The notes: generated by a model from the letters alone, not told the origin. A stretch of DNA of 64,000 bases from Ifrita kowaldi (GCA_013398055.1 VZRS01004464.1:38749-102748), one strand, 5' to 3'; counted from the stretch's first letter, positions 15,801-30,800 are shown. Translations and numbers: made by a program.

Positions 15801-18800
15801 AAATCCATTGCAAGAGTCCTGTTAAGCCAAATGATTAAACATAGCTTCTGCTACCCATATTTTCCTGTTGAATTCAAAGAACAGTTATTTAACACAGTTT
15901 TTAAACTGCAAATACAATTTGTATTGTTATTTATATTTCTATTGTTACCAGTAAGTAAACTAGGAAATTTACATTGCTATCATATAAATACTTCTGGAAA
16001 ATGAAAGCATTTTTGTACTTACTCTTTATAACTGACACTGAAATTTAAGTTACTGTTACTGAATATACTTTTCTAAAAAGTATAGACAACATTTACAATC
16101 TGTATCTATATGATCATTTGGATGGAACCAATTTATATCCTGAAAACTACACAGACAATAGGCTTGTAAGAACAATTGAGTATTTCCACAGGGACACAAA
16201 CCACCCTCATAAAAATACCAGTTAAATGATTTTTGGTGCCTAGTATTTTTAGAGTACTGAAATCTTCTGAAAACACATTAAAACTACCAAACTTTAAGAG
16301 AAGAGCAGTATGAAACAGGAATAATGTTTAGCCAAGTGTCTGCTGTGGTTCTTATGACATTCCATATTTAATCATTATAGACTGGTTTAAAAACTTGTGT
16401 CATTGCAGCAGCTTTAATAAGCAGAACTGAAGTGGTAGACTGCTGCCCACACATCATATAACACTTGTAACATCAGCATATATTTAAGGTTTCTCACCTT
16501 GTCAATCATTTTGCGGGCTTCCATTTCTTCAGAATTGGGATTTTCCAACTCAATAGTGTAAGTACCTTTGTCACTCTGGTCATCCTCATTGTCCTTTTCA
16601 GTAGCAGCAGAAATATGTTGGCTCTTCAACTTTTTGTCCATCTCCTGGTTCTGATTAGGCCTATGGCCAAGGCTTCCTGAACTCCTTAACAATGCAGCTT
16701 GTAAGGCAGGTAACACAGCAGAGGGCTCTTCTGATTTCTGTTTTAGAAGTTTGGCATGAACACCATGTACTGCTCTGTGATGTGCTGAGCTAGCTTGCAC
16801 AGGTGAAGAGACTTTCTCTCCTGATGCAGGTTTCACTCTTTCAGCTCGTGCATGAGATGTTGGAGATGGAGATTCTGGGCACAAAGCTCCTACATTCTGA
16901 GAAAAAGAGTAAGAACGTCTCTTGCGAGGATGGTCTTCATCAAAAAACTCAATCATAAAGGCAGTCTGACTAAAACCAGCTTGCTCTTGCTGCTTTTCTG
17001 TGGAATGGACTTTCTGGTGTGACTTTTTCAGCTCTGTATGATGATGCCTTAAGTGTTCTTCAAGTGCTGCCTGTTTACTGTAATGCCGGTGTGCACCAAT
17101 ATTCTCTGAATCACTTTGTGTGCCATCATCATGTTTATTCCCTACAGACAAAGCAAAACAATATATAGCACAGTGAAACAAAGAAAGACCTCAACACAAC
17201 ACATACAAAAAAATCCAAGCAGCAAACTAGGAAGGAAATTATTTCAAACTGGATTTCTGTTTAGACTCCAACAGCTTACAATACCTGGCTCTGCAAATTC
17301 AGTTCAGTTCCTGGAAATGCCATCAACTTGCTACAAGTCAAACAATGAAACATTTTAGAAGCTGATCAGTAACAGCAGTGCATTTGAAGTATCCTTTCCC
17401 TAATACTCTCATCTGTGAATACTTATCAGTGACATACAAAAGCCAGTATTTTACCAGCTGTACTATAGTATGTTTTTGAATTGTATCAATTTTGTTGCAG
17501 AGCCAGTTGATTACAAATGACTACTGACACATTCCAGGCAGGGTTAAGAGGAAAAAGAAAACCTTAATAAAGTCTTTCAGACAGCGGAAAGAGAGCCACA
17601 GTTCATATTGCTGGATTCCTCCCACATTTACAACAGTTTATCATGAGAAATGCCTACTTAAAATTGAATTCTTTATTACTCTTTCCAAGAAGAGCAATGA
17701 GTTTTTCCATAATTCACCCCACTCAGCATCTGATATGTGCATGTAAAATGGTTGTTACTTATTCATTCCACAAACTACTCTGAGATCTATGAACAAGGAT
17801 TACATATTCCATAAATCATACACACACCTACAAACGAATTTTGCAAAGATACCTGAAAATGCACGGAAGGCTGGATACCTACACATAGTAAATGTTTTTA
17901 TTTTTAACACAGACCAACCTCCTGTACAGTGAAAGGGTCAGTGCTCCTAAGTTTTAGTTCAGTTCCTGGGAAGGAACAGTTTCACCGTCTCTGAACTCTT
18001 TTGGATCAAGTTTTACTCATATTTATATACATATATATGTATTTACACACACACATTTATATATGTATATAATATATAATTTCTCTATTTTTGATTCTGA
18101 AGAGGATAGCTTTTTTAATGTTTTCTCATTTAAATAGTTAGGATATGCAGTTACTATTCAGTTAAATAGTAATTACATACTAGCTAATCTTACTTCTCAG
18201 ACTAATACCACTGAAAACACAGCTGAAATCCCAACTTACACTCCTGTTTTCTACTTATTAGAATAGTGCCTACAAAAATGTTGTGATGATTTATATACTT
18301 CCAAATAATAATAAAGCACTATCGACACCACAATGAAAGTCATATAATATAATTTTAGCAGTGGGACTTCAGTACAGAATATTATATGAAAAACCTGAGG
18401 AGAAAAAAAAAAACCCAATAAGCTTTGAGTTTTTTTAAAAAATCAATCTTTCAAAGCACCTAGGTATATTTACTCTCTAAAAATACAACTAATGAATGAG
18501 AATACAAACAGCCCATAGAATATTACAAAATTCAGATATTTATTACGGCCATATGCATCCCATAACTTACACCTCTTTCAGATGAAAACTAATCAGACTT
18601 TGAGGAGTTTCTGCCAGGAAAAGGCTTAAAAACAAAGCCCCTTCTATTTATCAAAGTGTCATGGCTAGTACGTTAAAGAATGTTCATGAATCCGATATAT
18701 TTACATGAAGGCCAAAGAATGTGATTTACAATGGAAGAAATAATATACTATTATCTTTATGCTAGCACATTAATCTAATTCTGCTTCCAGAATTTTACTT

Positions 18801-21800
18801 TTAGCTTAATTTGAAAGAGTCAGCCTTAGAAAGCAGACTTTTGATCAATAAGGCAAAGAATGTTGTACTCAGTCCCAGCTGGTTTAAGAACTAGACATGA
18901 TAATGTTGCAGAGCCAAGGAAAATGAGAACTGTAGGGTTAACCTGCTGAAATTAAAAACAGAAAATAAGAGAGGCTTGAAAAAGTTCATCAGAAGTTTTC
19001 ATTCTGAAAGTTTGAATGGTACTGGAATCTTCATCTGAACATCAAGATTATCTGCTTCTCTATTCTGTTAAGTGACACTCAAGAAAAAGTACACTTGTCA
19101 TGTGTAACATTTGATTTAATTTCATTTCAAATGTCACTGTCTGCAACAAAAGAACATGTATGATCACCTGGAACTCCATTCAACAGCAGCACTCATATAA
19201 ATACAATATTCCACAAGCTGAGTATAAAACTTGAAGCTCTTGCTTTATTTCTGATTCCTGACTCAAACTTGACTCCACCAAACATGATCCCTCTACACAG
19301 AATGACTATATGATGTATTCTTTGCCACAAATGATTTTCTCATAACACATAAATATTCACAAAATTGCCATTGAAAGAGTTGCTAAAAGCATAAATTGAA
19401 CTTCAGAGCTTTGATTCCAAAAAGCAATTCAGCTTTTTAAAGTAATTAATGAGAAAAAGCAAGATATATAGAATTTAATTTAACTAAGGTTTGGTTTTTT
19501 CCTTTTCTTTTTCAAGATCAATGTTTAAATATCTGGTGTTTTCAGCCATGCTAGAACATCTCCAATTAGCATATTGATTGTAAGATGATTCAGCATTTGG
19601 TTTCTTATGCTCTTTGTAGGACTTTATTCAGCAATAAAATTTCCCAGCCCAGATCCTTGCACACATGTGGAGTATCTGTGATTTCATCTGAACTCCGCAA
19701 GGGCTCAGGGATCCTCTGACTGCATGCTGCTGAGGAATTGCTGCTTTCAGAATAAGCATAGCTGGAATTATTCACTTTACCTTTCAGCCTCTTCAAGTAC
19801 ACTGGAACGTCACTCTTAATACTTTTGGAATCCTCCTCTGTTGGTTCCCATATCATTCTCGGAGGATTGTTCTGCGCAAGCCAATCTGCTACTTTGCTCT
19901 CTGCAGCCATCATCACCGTCTGAAGCCCCGGCAGGTCCTGACCACTGGAGGAAGAAGGCTTTTTCGACTTATGACGCTGTTCTGACGTGAATTTTGTCAC
20001 ATGATCTTTGATCTTTACTTTTCCCGGAGTGTTGTCATCAAATTCAATGGTAAAGGAAGCGTGTCCTGAAGCTGCCGTGTGGGAGCTTTGGGTATCTTTT
20101 GTGGGAATTTCATGAATAGTGCTCTCTGCTACCTGTGAAGCTTGCTGGCATTCTTTAGTAGGGATTTCAAAATAACTGGGCTCCCTACAGAAAGGATAAA
20201 GTTCTTCATTTGCAGATGCAGATTGCTCCTCAGATTGCTTGGCATCTGTGCTGCATCCTATTAGGAAAAATAAAAAAACAGATTTCACAATACTTGGGAA
20301 CTTCAGGGTCCTCAAGAAGTTTCTGAACTCCTGTAAAGGCCACTTGAGTAATTTCGGGAATAAACAGTAAGATTGTGGAGTAGATTGAGCACCATAGTTC
20401 TGGAAAAATAATTCCAGAATTATATAAAAAAAGAATTAATGAAAAGGCGGTTTGAAATTCGGCTGTGAAAAGTGCAAAGTGGCAAAAAGCTCACTTAGAA
20501 TTTGCCAAAGTGCATGCAAAATATTTTTACAAGACGTAAAGGTCAGATGAGTTATTTGAACATGGAAAACAGGTAAATCACAACAGAGAAATTGTTGAGA
20601 TGATCATTATTGCAATTCCAATCTATTGGGAAAAACATCAAATCAAGGTGCTCCCAAAACAAGTGCTAATGATCTTCCATTCTCCTGCAGTGGATAGAAA
20701 GCATAATTTTGTTTGGCCAAATTCTTCAGAAAAACAATTCACACATTAATGCAAGATAAACATTAATTCTGGCTTGAAAAGTTGAACACTGCTAAGCACT
20801 GGAAAGTGTTTTGGAATTCAAACACAATGTTTCTACAAAAGATAAAACCAAAGAATGAAGCTAAATCCTACTGTCATGTCCTCTTATTTTACTTGCTGCC
20901 GTAGTTTGTAGATGAACAGAAAAAGGAACAATAGCTGGAAGCATGCAGAATGTTAGCAAGCCATGCTCTCACTGGCTAAAAAAAGCAGAAAGTAGAAAAA
21001 GCACAGGGTAGTAATTCCGAGTTCCACTGTATAGCCTAAATGAAGGCCAAAGCTTCCTGTGGTTGCAGCACAGCTACCAATGTGCTTTTAAGAAACAAAC
21101 CTTCTGACTGCATTTCATGAACTACTACATCAGCCAAAATACCTGGTGCAGAGATGTGCTAAAAGCAACAGAAGCTTGAGACCTCAGCAGCAATGGCAAG
21201 TTGGATTCCAGCAAAAGAATTCTGAATTGTTCCTAAGCGATTTATCATGGACCACATTAAGATGTTTAAGAAATCATTTCAGGTTGCCAAACAAAGAAAT
21301 AAGACTGCAACTAATTGATTTTGGGTACTGAAAAAAGCCACACTACATCAGCTGAGAAAGTTAATATTTGTGTATGAAACTCTTATGCAATAAGATAGCA
21401 ATAGAAACATTTACAATGAAGTCAGGAATTTAAAGGTTAAAGGATGCAGGATGGAATAATGTACCTATGCTGCTCCTCACATACCCCTTGTGAGGATTTA
21501 TGAGAAGGTTAAAAACTAAAAAAAAAAAAAGGATGGTAGTGTGATACAGAGAAATAAACTACTTAAGGGAAAGAATAATAGCTGGAAAAGTTAAAAAAAA
21601 AAAAAAAAGAAAGGTGTTATTGAATGAAAACAAGAACAGTACACATTCTTTATTATTGCCATGGCCATGTTTAGATATCCATTGGATAAAATAACTCCAA
21701 TTTAGGTAACAAAGCAGTTTTAATTTATTTTTTCTACCAGTAGCTGTTACAAACACAAAACATGTTTAGAATTCAGACAGGTTTTTCGATTGTGCTGTTG

Positions 21801-24800
21801 GATTCTAAGAATCCCCTAGCTATTGCTTTTCACTGCACTATCAGCTACCTCATGTCTGTGGGGTTGTTTTCAGGTACTACAACAGCACCTCACTACTTCC
21901 CTCCCTGGGAAACAGAATGCCTTTTTAATACTTCCTGAAAACACTTACCCAGCAATACACAATACAGAATTAATCTATTTTACTGATGCAAAGGCTATTA
22001 AAAGAACTTCTCTGTTTATATAGAGAATGTACAGAGATATACAAAAATCGCACTTTGCAGCTCCTAGACTTTAGGTGAACTACCATCACTCTCCATTTGT
22101 TTCATGTAGCTAATAAGCTGGAATGGATCAAGCTCTAGTAGGATCAAACCTAGAGCCTGAATCCTTACAATATGAAACACAGTCACCATAAAGGAGAGTA
22201 ATCCACCACACAGCCAATTCAGAGACAACTTTTTTTTCCCCCACATGGATCTACTCAGAACTTTGAGTCAACAATATCATGCAATTCCTGTAGCCAATAA
22301 TTAAGCCAGATATTGTGTTCGACGCTCCTTCAAAAAAGATAACTGGCTAATACTCTGTTTTGAGAACTATTTCTACTTTGGGGCAAGGCAGGAGGAATCT
22401 GCTGGCCACACAAGACATAATATTTTTCAGTAATTGTACAATATTTGGTTTATTACCGTCTTTCGAAAATAGTAAGACTGTAGGCAAATTGCATCAGATG
22501 TTTAACAGTGAGAGGATCTCTCACACTGGTTTGTCAGCATTGACAAAGGACTTCATAAAAGAATTTCTGTGTGAAACTTGCCTGCACCAAATCTAACATT
22601 TCAAATCAACTGTTTATACTGTAATAATATGCACAGTATTTGATTCCAATATTTTTGATTAAACAGATGCTAGTATATAGTTTGAATCCAAATTAAGACA
22701 GAGTTCAATCAAATGAAGCAAGAAACTGAACTACAACTAAACTGTAAATTTTATTAAACTAGAAAAGTTTTTAACAATTATATAAATAAAAATACCTGAA
22801 GTATAAAATACCTGAAGTATAAGTTAATTTTAATTACTTAAAAATCTTATTTTCAGTCGGAAGTTCTTGCATTTTTAGAAGAGTTAAAGGCATCAGCATT
22901 GATTAAAATAAGGCATAGAAAACAACAAGGAAACAAAAAAATAGTACATATCCTGATCTGAAGCACCCTTCAGTATTTTTCACGCAGATTCTAAATGCAA
23001 GTCCTTACAGCTTTCTAAATATTACAAAGAGTGATCTATAAAACAGCCTTACCTTTGAAATCCTATTATAAAATGTCATCTGCCAAGACGAAGGAAATTA
23101 TATATCAGACTAAATACCTTTAAGAGAAAACTGCAAGCAAATATTGAAGGTAGTGGTTGCCACTACTCTATAATTTTTTAAACAGAACAAGCATAGGATA
23201 TGTATAGTAAAAAAGGCAACTGCAAGTGGGTTTTGGGAAAATGAGAGGGATGGGTAGGTTGTGAACTGCAATCTCTTCAAGGACTGAAGAGATTTCATAA
23301 CTGGCAAGACTAAAAGGAAAGGAGCAGAAAAACTAACAGGATTATCTGTAAAAAGGGAGCTTTCACTTTTCAAAGGTCCAGAGCTATAAAAGACAACTGA
23401 GCAACTGATTCTACAAGGCAAGCAAGGAAGCAATAATTGGTAGCTGCTACCCAGCTGTACTGACACTATTACTGAAACAACCAGTCTAGGAGAGGCTAGG
23501 AGGGAAACTATGGTAAATGTTTGGGAAACCATCGACTTAACCAAAGGGAGATTCAGTGAGATCCTTTACTACAGGATGCATCTGAGGGAGCTGGGTTTGT
23601 TTAGTCTCAAGAAGAGGAGGTTCAGGTGGGATCTCATCACTCAACAGCTCCCTGAAAGGAGGCTGTACTGAGGTGGGGGCCAATTTCTTCCACAGTGCCT
23701 GCAGTGAGAGGTCCAGAGGAAAAGGCCTTCAGCTGAGATAGGGGAGATTCAGATTAGATACTAGAAAAAGTTTTTGCTTTGTTGGGGTGGTCAGGCATGG
23801 GAATAGATTGCCCAGGACTATGGTGGAGTCACTGTCCCTGGAGGTGTGTAAGAGGCATCTGGATCTGGGTGGATGGTTTGATTGGATGATCTTGAAGTAT
23901 CTTCCAACCTTGGTGATTTCTGTTCTATTCTACTCTATTCTATTGTATTCAGAGATGACCATCAGAAATGCAACATTCACTTTGTGACATTAGCAGAATC
24001 AGTTACACTTTCTAGGACTTTTTGGGGTTTTTTAAGTCTTATTTCTCAAGTTACACACACAAGTAGTCAGAATCTTAACATTTTACCTGCTAACCTGGAC
24101 AAGAAAAATCATAGGTGTCTGTGCTATTCAGATGCGTAAAATTGCCTCTGTATATTAATATATTATCATCTGCAATGATAGGAAATCTCAGAAAGTATTT
24201 TGCACAATCTTCAGAGTTTTAGTAATGCTCTTTTCTTTCTGCCTTAAAAATACAATTTTAAGAATGAAACTCATAAAAGAAAATGTTCTGGAATTCACAA
24301 AGCACTTCCTGTAAAAAATGTCTGTAAACCTGAAGCAATATATTTCTTTTCAGCAGGTATAAGAAACAGCCAAGATATCATATTTACACAACACCCCAAA
24401 ATATTTTTAATGTTAGCTTTATATTTGGCACTGTGCAATGGTGTGTGTAATAAAAGAAGCTGAATTTAGTGCTTTCAAATGCTTAACAGAATTTCTTTTT
24501 TTTCCTTCCTCTTTCTTTTAATATTCCTACTTTTTATTTCCCACTTACATTTTAGGGGTTTTTTCTTTTGCTTTGTCACTGAAGTAGACTTTTCATTTTT
24601 TATTTAAAGACAAGATTTCAATAAATACATATAGTGATTCACCTAGTATTGAATATAAAGATCTTTGTCTTTTAATGTTTTCTTAACCAGTCTTATGAAA
24701 AAAATCAGAACTGCTCTTTCAAAATAAAAATATAGAACAGCATTGTATATAAATCCCCATCTCTCATAATAAATCATTTAACCACCCACTTTAAAGGAGT

Positions 24801-27800
24801 TTAAGTGAAAAAAGGTCCTAACTAATCTTACTTAAATATATTGCTGTGAGTGGTCTAAAGAGTTCTGTAAGCTCCCCATGACATACTGTGCACATGCACT
24901 GCTAGAGCTTTGCAAAGCAAGCCTTATAAGCAGCACTGGCATGTATTTCAAGGCAAAACTCATCAAAATTCTGGAACAAACTTCCAGGAACTTAACTGCT
25001 AATACTCCTGATTAAGCATCACACGTTACAATGTGTGTAATCTACACACACTGATTACACTGGGATTTCTCCCGTAACTGTCAGCCCGCTCTACCTGAAA
25101 ATGACAGCGTTTCTTAAATGCAAGGAATGTTTAATCTGACATATTCTTATGCAATGCTGGAATTAAAATTCATGCCAAGTGGAAAGAATTACTTCAGATT
25201 CCTAAAGTCTTTATAAAAACTTATTTCTGTCTTTTCTTAGATTTCTGGTAATGGCATTAATGACATAAAATTCTACAACTAGTACTAAGATCAGCAGAGA
25301 ATGCAGTTTTCGCTTTCCCAGGAAGTGAGAGTGTGACATATGGCAATAATAATAATTACACACCCCATAAACCTGCCAATAATATGGACATTTAGCAGCT
25401 GCAGCATAAAGTCGCACCAGAGATGTACACACAACTGTTCATTTTAATACGGACTAGTAGACCTATGGATCATTAAACTGGAGCATTACATATGTCTGAA
25501 AAATGTAGAAAGGATTTTTCTTTTCAAAGTTCTGCAGGCTATTCTGCTCTGTTTGTAAATAATTTTCATTAGTGAGTTTCTGCTGTGATAGAAATACAGT
25601 AACATTGATATAATCTTATTAACCTGAGACCGTAAAGACTAATTGTCTATAGTTGGCTTAACAAAAACAAATCTCCCACTTCCATCTCCTCATTAAACCT
25701 TGCCCCATCTCTTAGAATTCAAGTCTTCTTTTCTATTCAGTAAATAATCATGTAATAAATCATTAAAGCATGACACAAGATTTTTAATAGGATTACTTTG
25801 TTAAAATGTTATCAGACTTCATTGATTTGAGTTAGAATTCACCTGCAATGTACTTACTTTCAGGCAGTTTATATTAAAAAGCATGTTCTAGATCAGTGTT
25901 TAAAACACTTAATACAATTTAACCCATGAAAGAATAATTAACTGCACCCATCTTGAACATTTTTTATTAAAGCTGGCTTATATTTTAAAAATATTCAAGC
26001 ATGACAGTTTTGTGAAGCTTCCAATTTTTTTCCATACAAGTGTGTCTTCATATTGATTTCCTACTATTATATTCATCTATATTATAAAACCTAAGTGCTT
26101 GAAGCTTGAAGAAAATACACAATAATTTGTTGAAAAGAACTTAATCTTTTCATAGAAAGCAATTGTAGGCGAAAGCAGCCCATAAGCTTTTGTTTAGTAT
26201 TTTGTTTCAAACTGAATTCCATTCCTGCAGATTCATGAGTTTTTCAGTTTGAGGAAATAAAAGCTATGCCTCCACTCTAGTTAGATCAACACTATTCATG
26301 AGATACATTCATAGCTAAACAAAAGTAACACTATAAATAAAAGGGATTTGTAATATTAAAAAAAAAAAAAGAAAGGAAGAAATGTATTTGCCAAGAAATC
26401 TTTGGGCCCAAATTTAGTTTTTTTACAGTGTATATATATGGAAAACAAAGAAAATTTAAATACTTTAGAAAATATTAATCCATTTTCTCTATTCATCATT
26501 TACCTTACGATGATTTATAAGCAAATCATGTCAAAAATTACTGAAGTTCAGTCTAGAACAAACTTATTTTTGTCTACTGCTGAAACAGATGGCATCTCCA
26601 TGATTAGTTTGAGTGCAAATTGGAATCTTATTTTTCTTGGAACTCAGGAACTAAGATAGAAGCACTGGTCACTTGCCGAAAAATCTCTTGATAAAATAAA
26701 TACATGAGCATGTAAACCATTTGATGCAATGTGATGCTTCTGAAAAAGCAATTTAAAATTATAAAAAATAAGAACAGGCACACTACTAAATACCAGCTGG
26801 CATCTTGTGTCATACCTTGCTAATGGCATGGCATTGCACCAAAACCACAGACTTTAGGATATTACTTTTCAATAATCCTATATTTAATGAGCGAAAACTA
26901 ATTTAAATGTTTTCACCTGGTTTCTTTATACTAGTAAAATCTTAATGGGTCTATTGTCTGAATGATGACAACTTTAGAATAATACAGAAAAGGTCATTAA
27001 AAAGGCTATGGCAAAAAGTTAATTCTGAAGACCTTGCTTTCACTACATTGAAGTGTTCATTTAGTTTGATTTACATGTTTTTAGACTTCCCTCCAGCTCC
27101 TGCAAAACATGATTCATGTTAACCAAGGCAAGACAGGAAAAGAGAAATTCTCACCTCAATTAAAGTAATTTAAAAAACTGCAAACTTAAAACTGTTGGAC
27201 CTCAAATGTGTGTCTAAAGAGCTCAACAAACATGGTTGAATTTTGTCCTAACTTGAGGAAGTTTTAAGTTACTGTCTTTATTAGAATAGCAGTCACTTTA
27301 TTTATATGCCTGACGATAGATATAAAAGCCTAATTATAGGCACTGAGATAGAAGTTTTGGCAATACATACTGTGTCTAGACAAGCTAACCAATAAAAACG
27401 TCTGTGTTATGGGGAAATAAACATTACCAGTTTAACTTCAGACTACTCAAATCTTTACTTCAAGAACTATGATGTGCAATTCCCACTAATACAGCATTAC
27501 TGAATTACAGAAGAGAATGTTGGCATAGATAACCTTATATAGCTAAAAGTCAGGCACAAATATAAAACACTACCATTTATTTTCAGAAATTATTTCCATA
27601 AAATATCCCTATGCATATAAAATGACAGATATGGATTAAACTGAAAAAAAGGACACACTGGTTCAGGCAATGTCATTTGCTATACTTACTGATAGAAAAA
27701 TGGTACTATATACTAGAAAACTGACACATCATATGTGAAATTGATCTCTGGAAATGCATAGTTTCTCACAAAATATGTATTTTTAATCTACCTTAAGTTT

Positions 27801-30800
27801 TAATAGGCTTTCATCTATGCAAACTGTGAAATTTCCAGACATTAATATCTGTTTAGTTCCCTTGTTAAGAATACATGCGGTTCAGTAAAGATAAAAATAA
27901 ACCAAACAAAAATAAGACAACGGACTTACCCGAGGCCCCTGTCTCAGGCATTTTTTCTTCATGCTTGCTTTCTGGCTTACAACCACCTTTTTCATCAGCT
28001 TCATCTTCACCCCACCAGGCTGGCTGTCCATACAAAGGCGTCCCACGAGGCATAGCAGAAAGATCTATAAAATCAGCCCAAAGCAGAGGATATGACTTTT
28101 CTGTTCAGCTATGATATTTAGGTTAAAATAACATGAAGAGAAACTAATTTGCTTGGATCATTTCTCCTGGAAGCTTAAGTGCAATGGTTGCATGCATTTG
28201 CCTAAATACAAAACAAACTTGGAGGCTGGACAACTGATCTGGGTTCTAAATATAAAAGCTTACTAATGACCTGATCAAAACTTCTGGCACAAATGTTTAT
28301 GCAAAGGCAGCTGGCATCTCTTATTGTTACCCTGATATATCTGTAAATATTATTTCTTCTTTCAGTTTGAAGTCATCAAGAGAGGAGTACATTCCTAAAA
28401 GCTGCTTCCTGCTATTTCTGTGAGAAGATTCTCATTCTTACCCACACTGACCTTTCAATGAAATCTGAACTCACTCCATGAAAAACTGATCAAATTTTGC
28501 AATGTTGCCAAGGTTCCAAATTGCTGACAGCTACTACAGAGTGCTGAAAGTTACCTTGCGTATAAAACATTACTGAGCACAACCAATTTTAAAGCCTGAA
28601 GCTTTTTAAAGGTATTAGTTAAATTACAGTACAGCTAGAAGTGCTATACACATGGTTAAATATATTTAAATGCAAAAATTAAATAAGAAATAACCCACTG
28701 ATATAATTAAAATTTCTAACTTGATGATAAATTGGCTGGGTTAGGTTTGAGCTGATCTTTTGGAATACTTCACCCTACAGAGATTTAGCTATTCTAGTAT
28801 CATGCAGATGCTCTGAATATATTTTAAAGAGTCTTTATATTAAAAAAAATCATCTATTAAAATTTGTATTACAAGCTTGTCTGTTACTTTACCCATTAGG
28901 AATATCAACCTTTTCTTCAGTATTTTATACACTTGCATTCCAAAGACAATTTCATAGCCATGCCAAAGGTTTCAACATGATTTTAAGACATTAAGTACTT
29001 CCTTTTTACACAGCATTACGCCTTCATCAATACTAAATTGTTTTTAAAAACTTGATGGTTGCACAGAGAATTTGTGGATGCCCCATCCCTGAGGGGTTGC
29101 AGGACAGGTTGGATGAGGCTTTGAGCAACCTGGTCTGGTGAAAGCTGTCCCTGGCGATGGCAAGGGGGTGCAACCTACGTGTTGTTCCAGGTCTGTTCCA
29201 ACCCAAACCATTCCATAATTCTATTCCTGTGTACTGAATTAGCAATAGTGAACAGATATGCATTTATATAGCAACAGTGATAGAATCAATCCCCAAAAAG
29301 CTCCTGAGAGTTGTACTCAAATGTAAATCCCTATCCCTAAGTTTGACCGCTATTTTTGGAAGAGTGAAAAGAAAAATAGAAGATGAGGATAAAACCCCAC
29401 ATGGTGCTACTTTACGTATGCTTAACAGGATGCTGGATTAGACAACAAAACAAACAGGTCAATCAGGTATAGCACAGACTCCTGTATGTGGGGATGAGAA
29501 TTCTTTGAAGTGAGTCTTCTGGAAGAACAGATGAAAACTAAGCAAAACTGTACAGCTTTGACCTAAGGAAATCAGACCTAGCCAGTTCCATACTAAGGAA
29601 ACAACAATACCTGATCCCTTTCTCATTCTTGTGGTTATATCCACTACACTTCAGCAAGCCTCATGCTGAAGTTCATCAGAGAATGGTTTGGGTTGGAAGG
29701 GACTTGCCATAGGCAGGAACACCTTTTGCCAGACCAGTTTGCTCAAGGCCTTGAACATTTCCAGACATGGGACATCCACAAACTCTCTGGACAACCTGTT
29801 CAAGTGGCTCACTACTCTCACAGTAAAAAACTTCCTCCTAGCTTCGAATCAAAATCTAAGTCTAAACCCATTTCACCTAGTCTTTTATCACTATCTGCCT
29901 GTGTAAAATATGCTCTCCCTCATTTTTTACAAGCTCCCTTTAGGTACTGAAAGGCTGCTGTGAGGTCTCCCTGGAGTCTTTTCTTCTCTAGGCTGAACAA
30001 CTCTATCTCGCAGCCTGACTGCTCCAGCCCTCTGCTCATCTTTCTGGCCTTCCTCTGGCCTCACTCCAACAAGTCCAAATCCTTCCCATACTGGGAGCCC
30101 AGAGCTGGATGCAGTACAACCCAGATGAAGTTACCCACAGCAGAGCCACCACAATACATTAAATAATTATGAAAGATGATGCAGAAGTAAGGCTAAAACT
30201 ACAGTACCTACAAATCTTTAAACCATAATAGAACACTTAGGATATATCCTGATACATCTAACAATGAATGCTAGGAGTTATAGAACAAACAAACAAAACT
30301 CCCATCCATTTAAAAAGGAAAAAAACCCAAACCCAAACCAAAGGAAAAAAAGTGCACTCGGTAACAGTGATGGTAAAAAGTACAAACTGCTTCTCAACAA
30401 ATACTTTCAGTTAAACTGCAAAAAATAGCATTTTCCTGCCACAAATGCTGCAAAAGTTTGTGATTTGGGGAGAGAGACATACAAAAATCTTATAAATGCT
30501 GATTAAATCTCTCTTGAAAAGTTTTCTTAACACTTGGATGTTACTTTAAAAAAATTATTATTTACACCTAAAGTATGTTTAAAAGTTCACACAGGTGAAA
30601 TTTTTACTATCTCCAGAATTTCACAAGCATCCTACTGAAGCAAATTAACATCCTTTCCAAGTTTTTGTGCTTCTGCAACAAAAAAATTAACCTTACCCAT
30701 TGATTTTTCTTCAGATTTCAGTGCTTCTGTAGTTTTGTGGTGCACTTCAGCTGTGGAGTCTGTTACCTTGGACTCTGAACTTTTGGAGCTGCTTTGTTTC

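Larger units (their letters stand above)
3810..16497 (-). other. CEP170: CEP170 coding intron 8 (12.7 kb)
   Basis: The largest intron between coding exons in the window. It is AT-rich and holds two CR1 tails (7.6-8.0 and 15.1-15.2 kb), a GATT microsatellite near 10.16 kb and a C-rich run near 9.03 kb. Long stretches (3.8-7.6, 8.1-15.1 and 15.3-16.4 kb) show nothing I can name. The ORFs of 60-90 codons here have no family resemblance. Confidence 0.85.
20258..27929 (-). other. CEP170: CEP170 coding intron 6 (7.7 kb)
   Basis: AT-rich intron. It holds one CR1 copy (23.58-23.95 kb), a perfect 16-bp tandem duplication (22.79 kb) and poly-A tracts near 21.52, 21.59 and 26.36 kb. The rest shows nothing I can name. 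Confidence 0.85.
28065..30696 (-). other. CEP170: CEP170 coding intron 5 (2.6 kb) with two CR1 copies
   Basis: Contains a plus-strand CR1 tail and, about 450 bp away, a longer minus-strand CR1, so the pair is in opposite orientation. No other named feature. Confidence 0.85.

Noticed and set aside
16414..17181. 255-codon minus-strand open frame as a stand-alone gene
   Set aside because: Its middle 214 codons are CEP170 coding exon 8. The ends run into intron past a clear donor (gtgaga) and acceptor (ctgtag).
19605..20315. 236-codon minus-strand open frame as a stand-alone gene
   Set aside because: It is CEP170 coding exon 7 with read-through into both introns; the start methionine lies in the intron.
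23110..23544. 144-codon minus-strand frame in coding intron 6
   Set aside because: Leu/Ser/Val-rich with no recognisable family. No splice or promoter context was seen, so it is more likely chance.
29663..30166. 95- and 68-codon plus-strand frames
   Set aside because: They are antisense translations of a minus-strand CR1 3' end.
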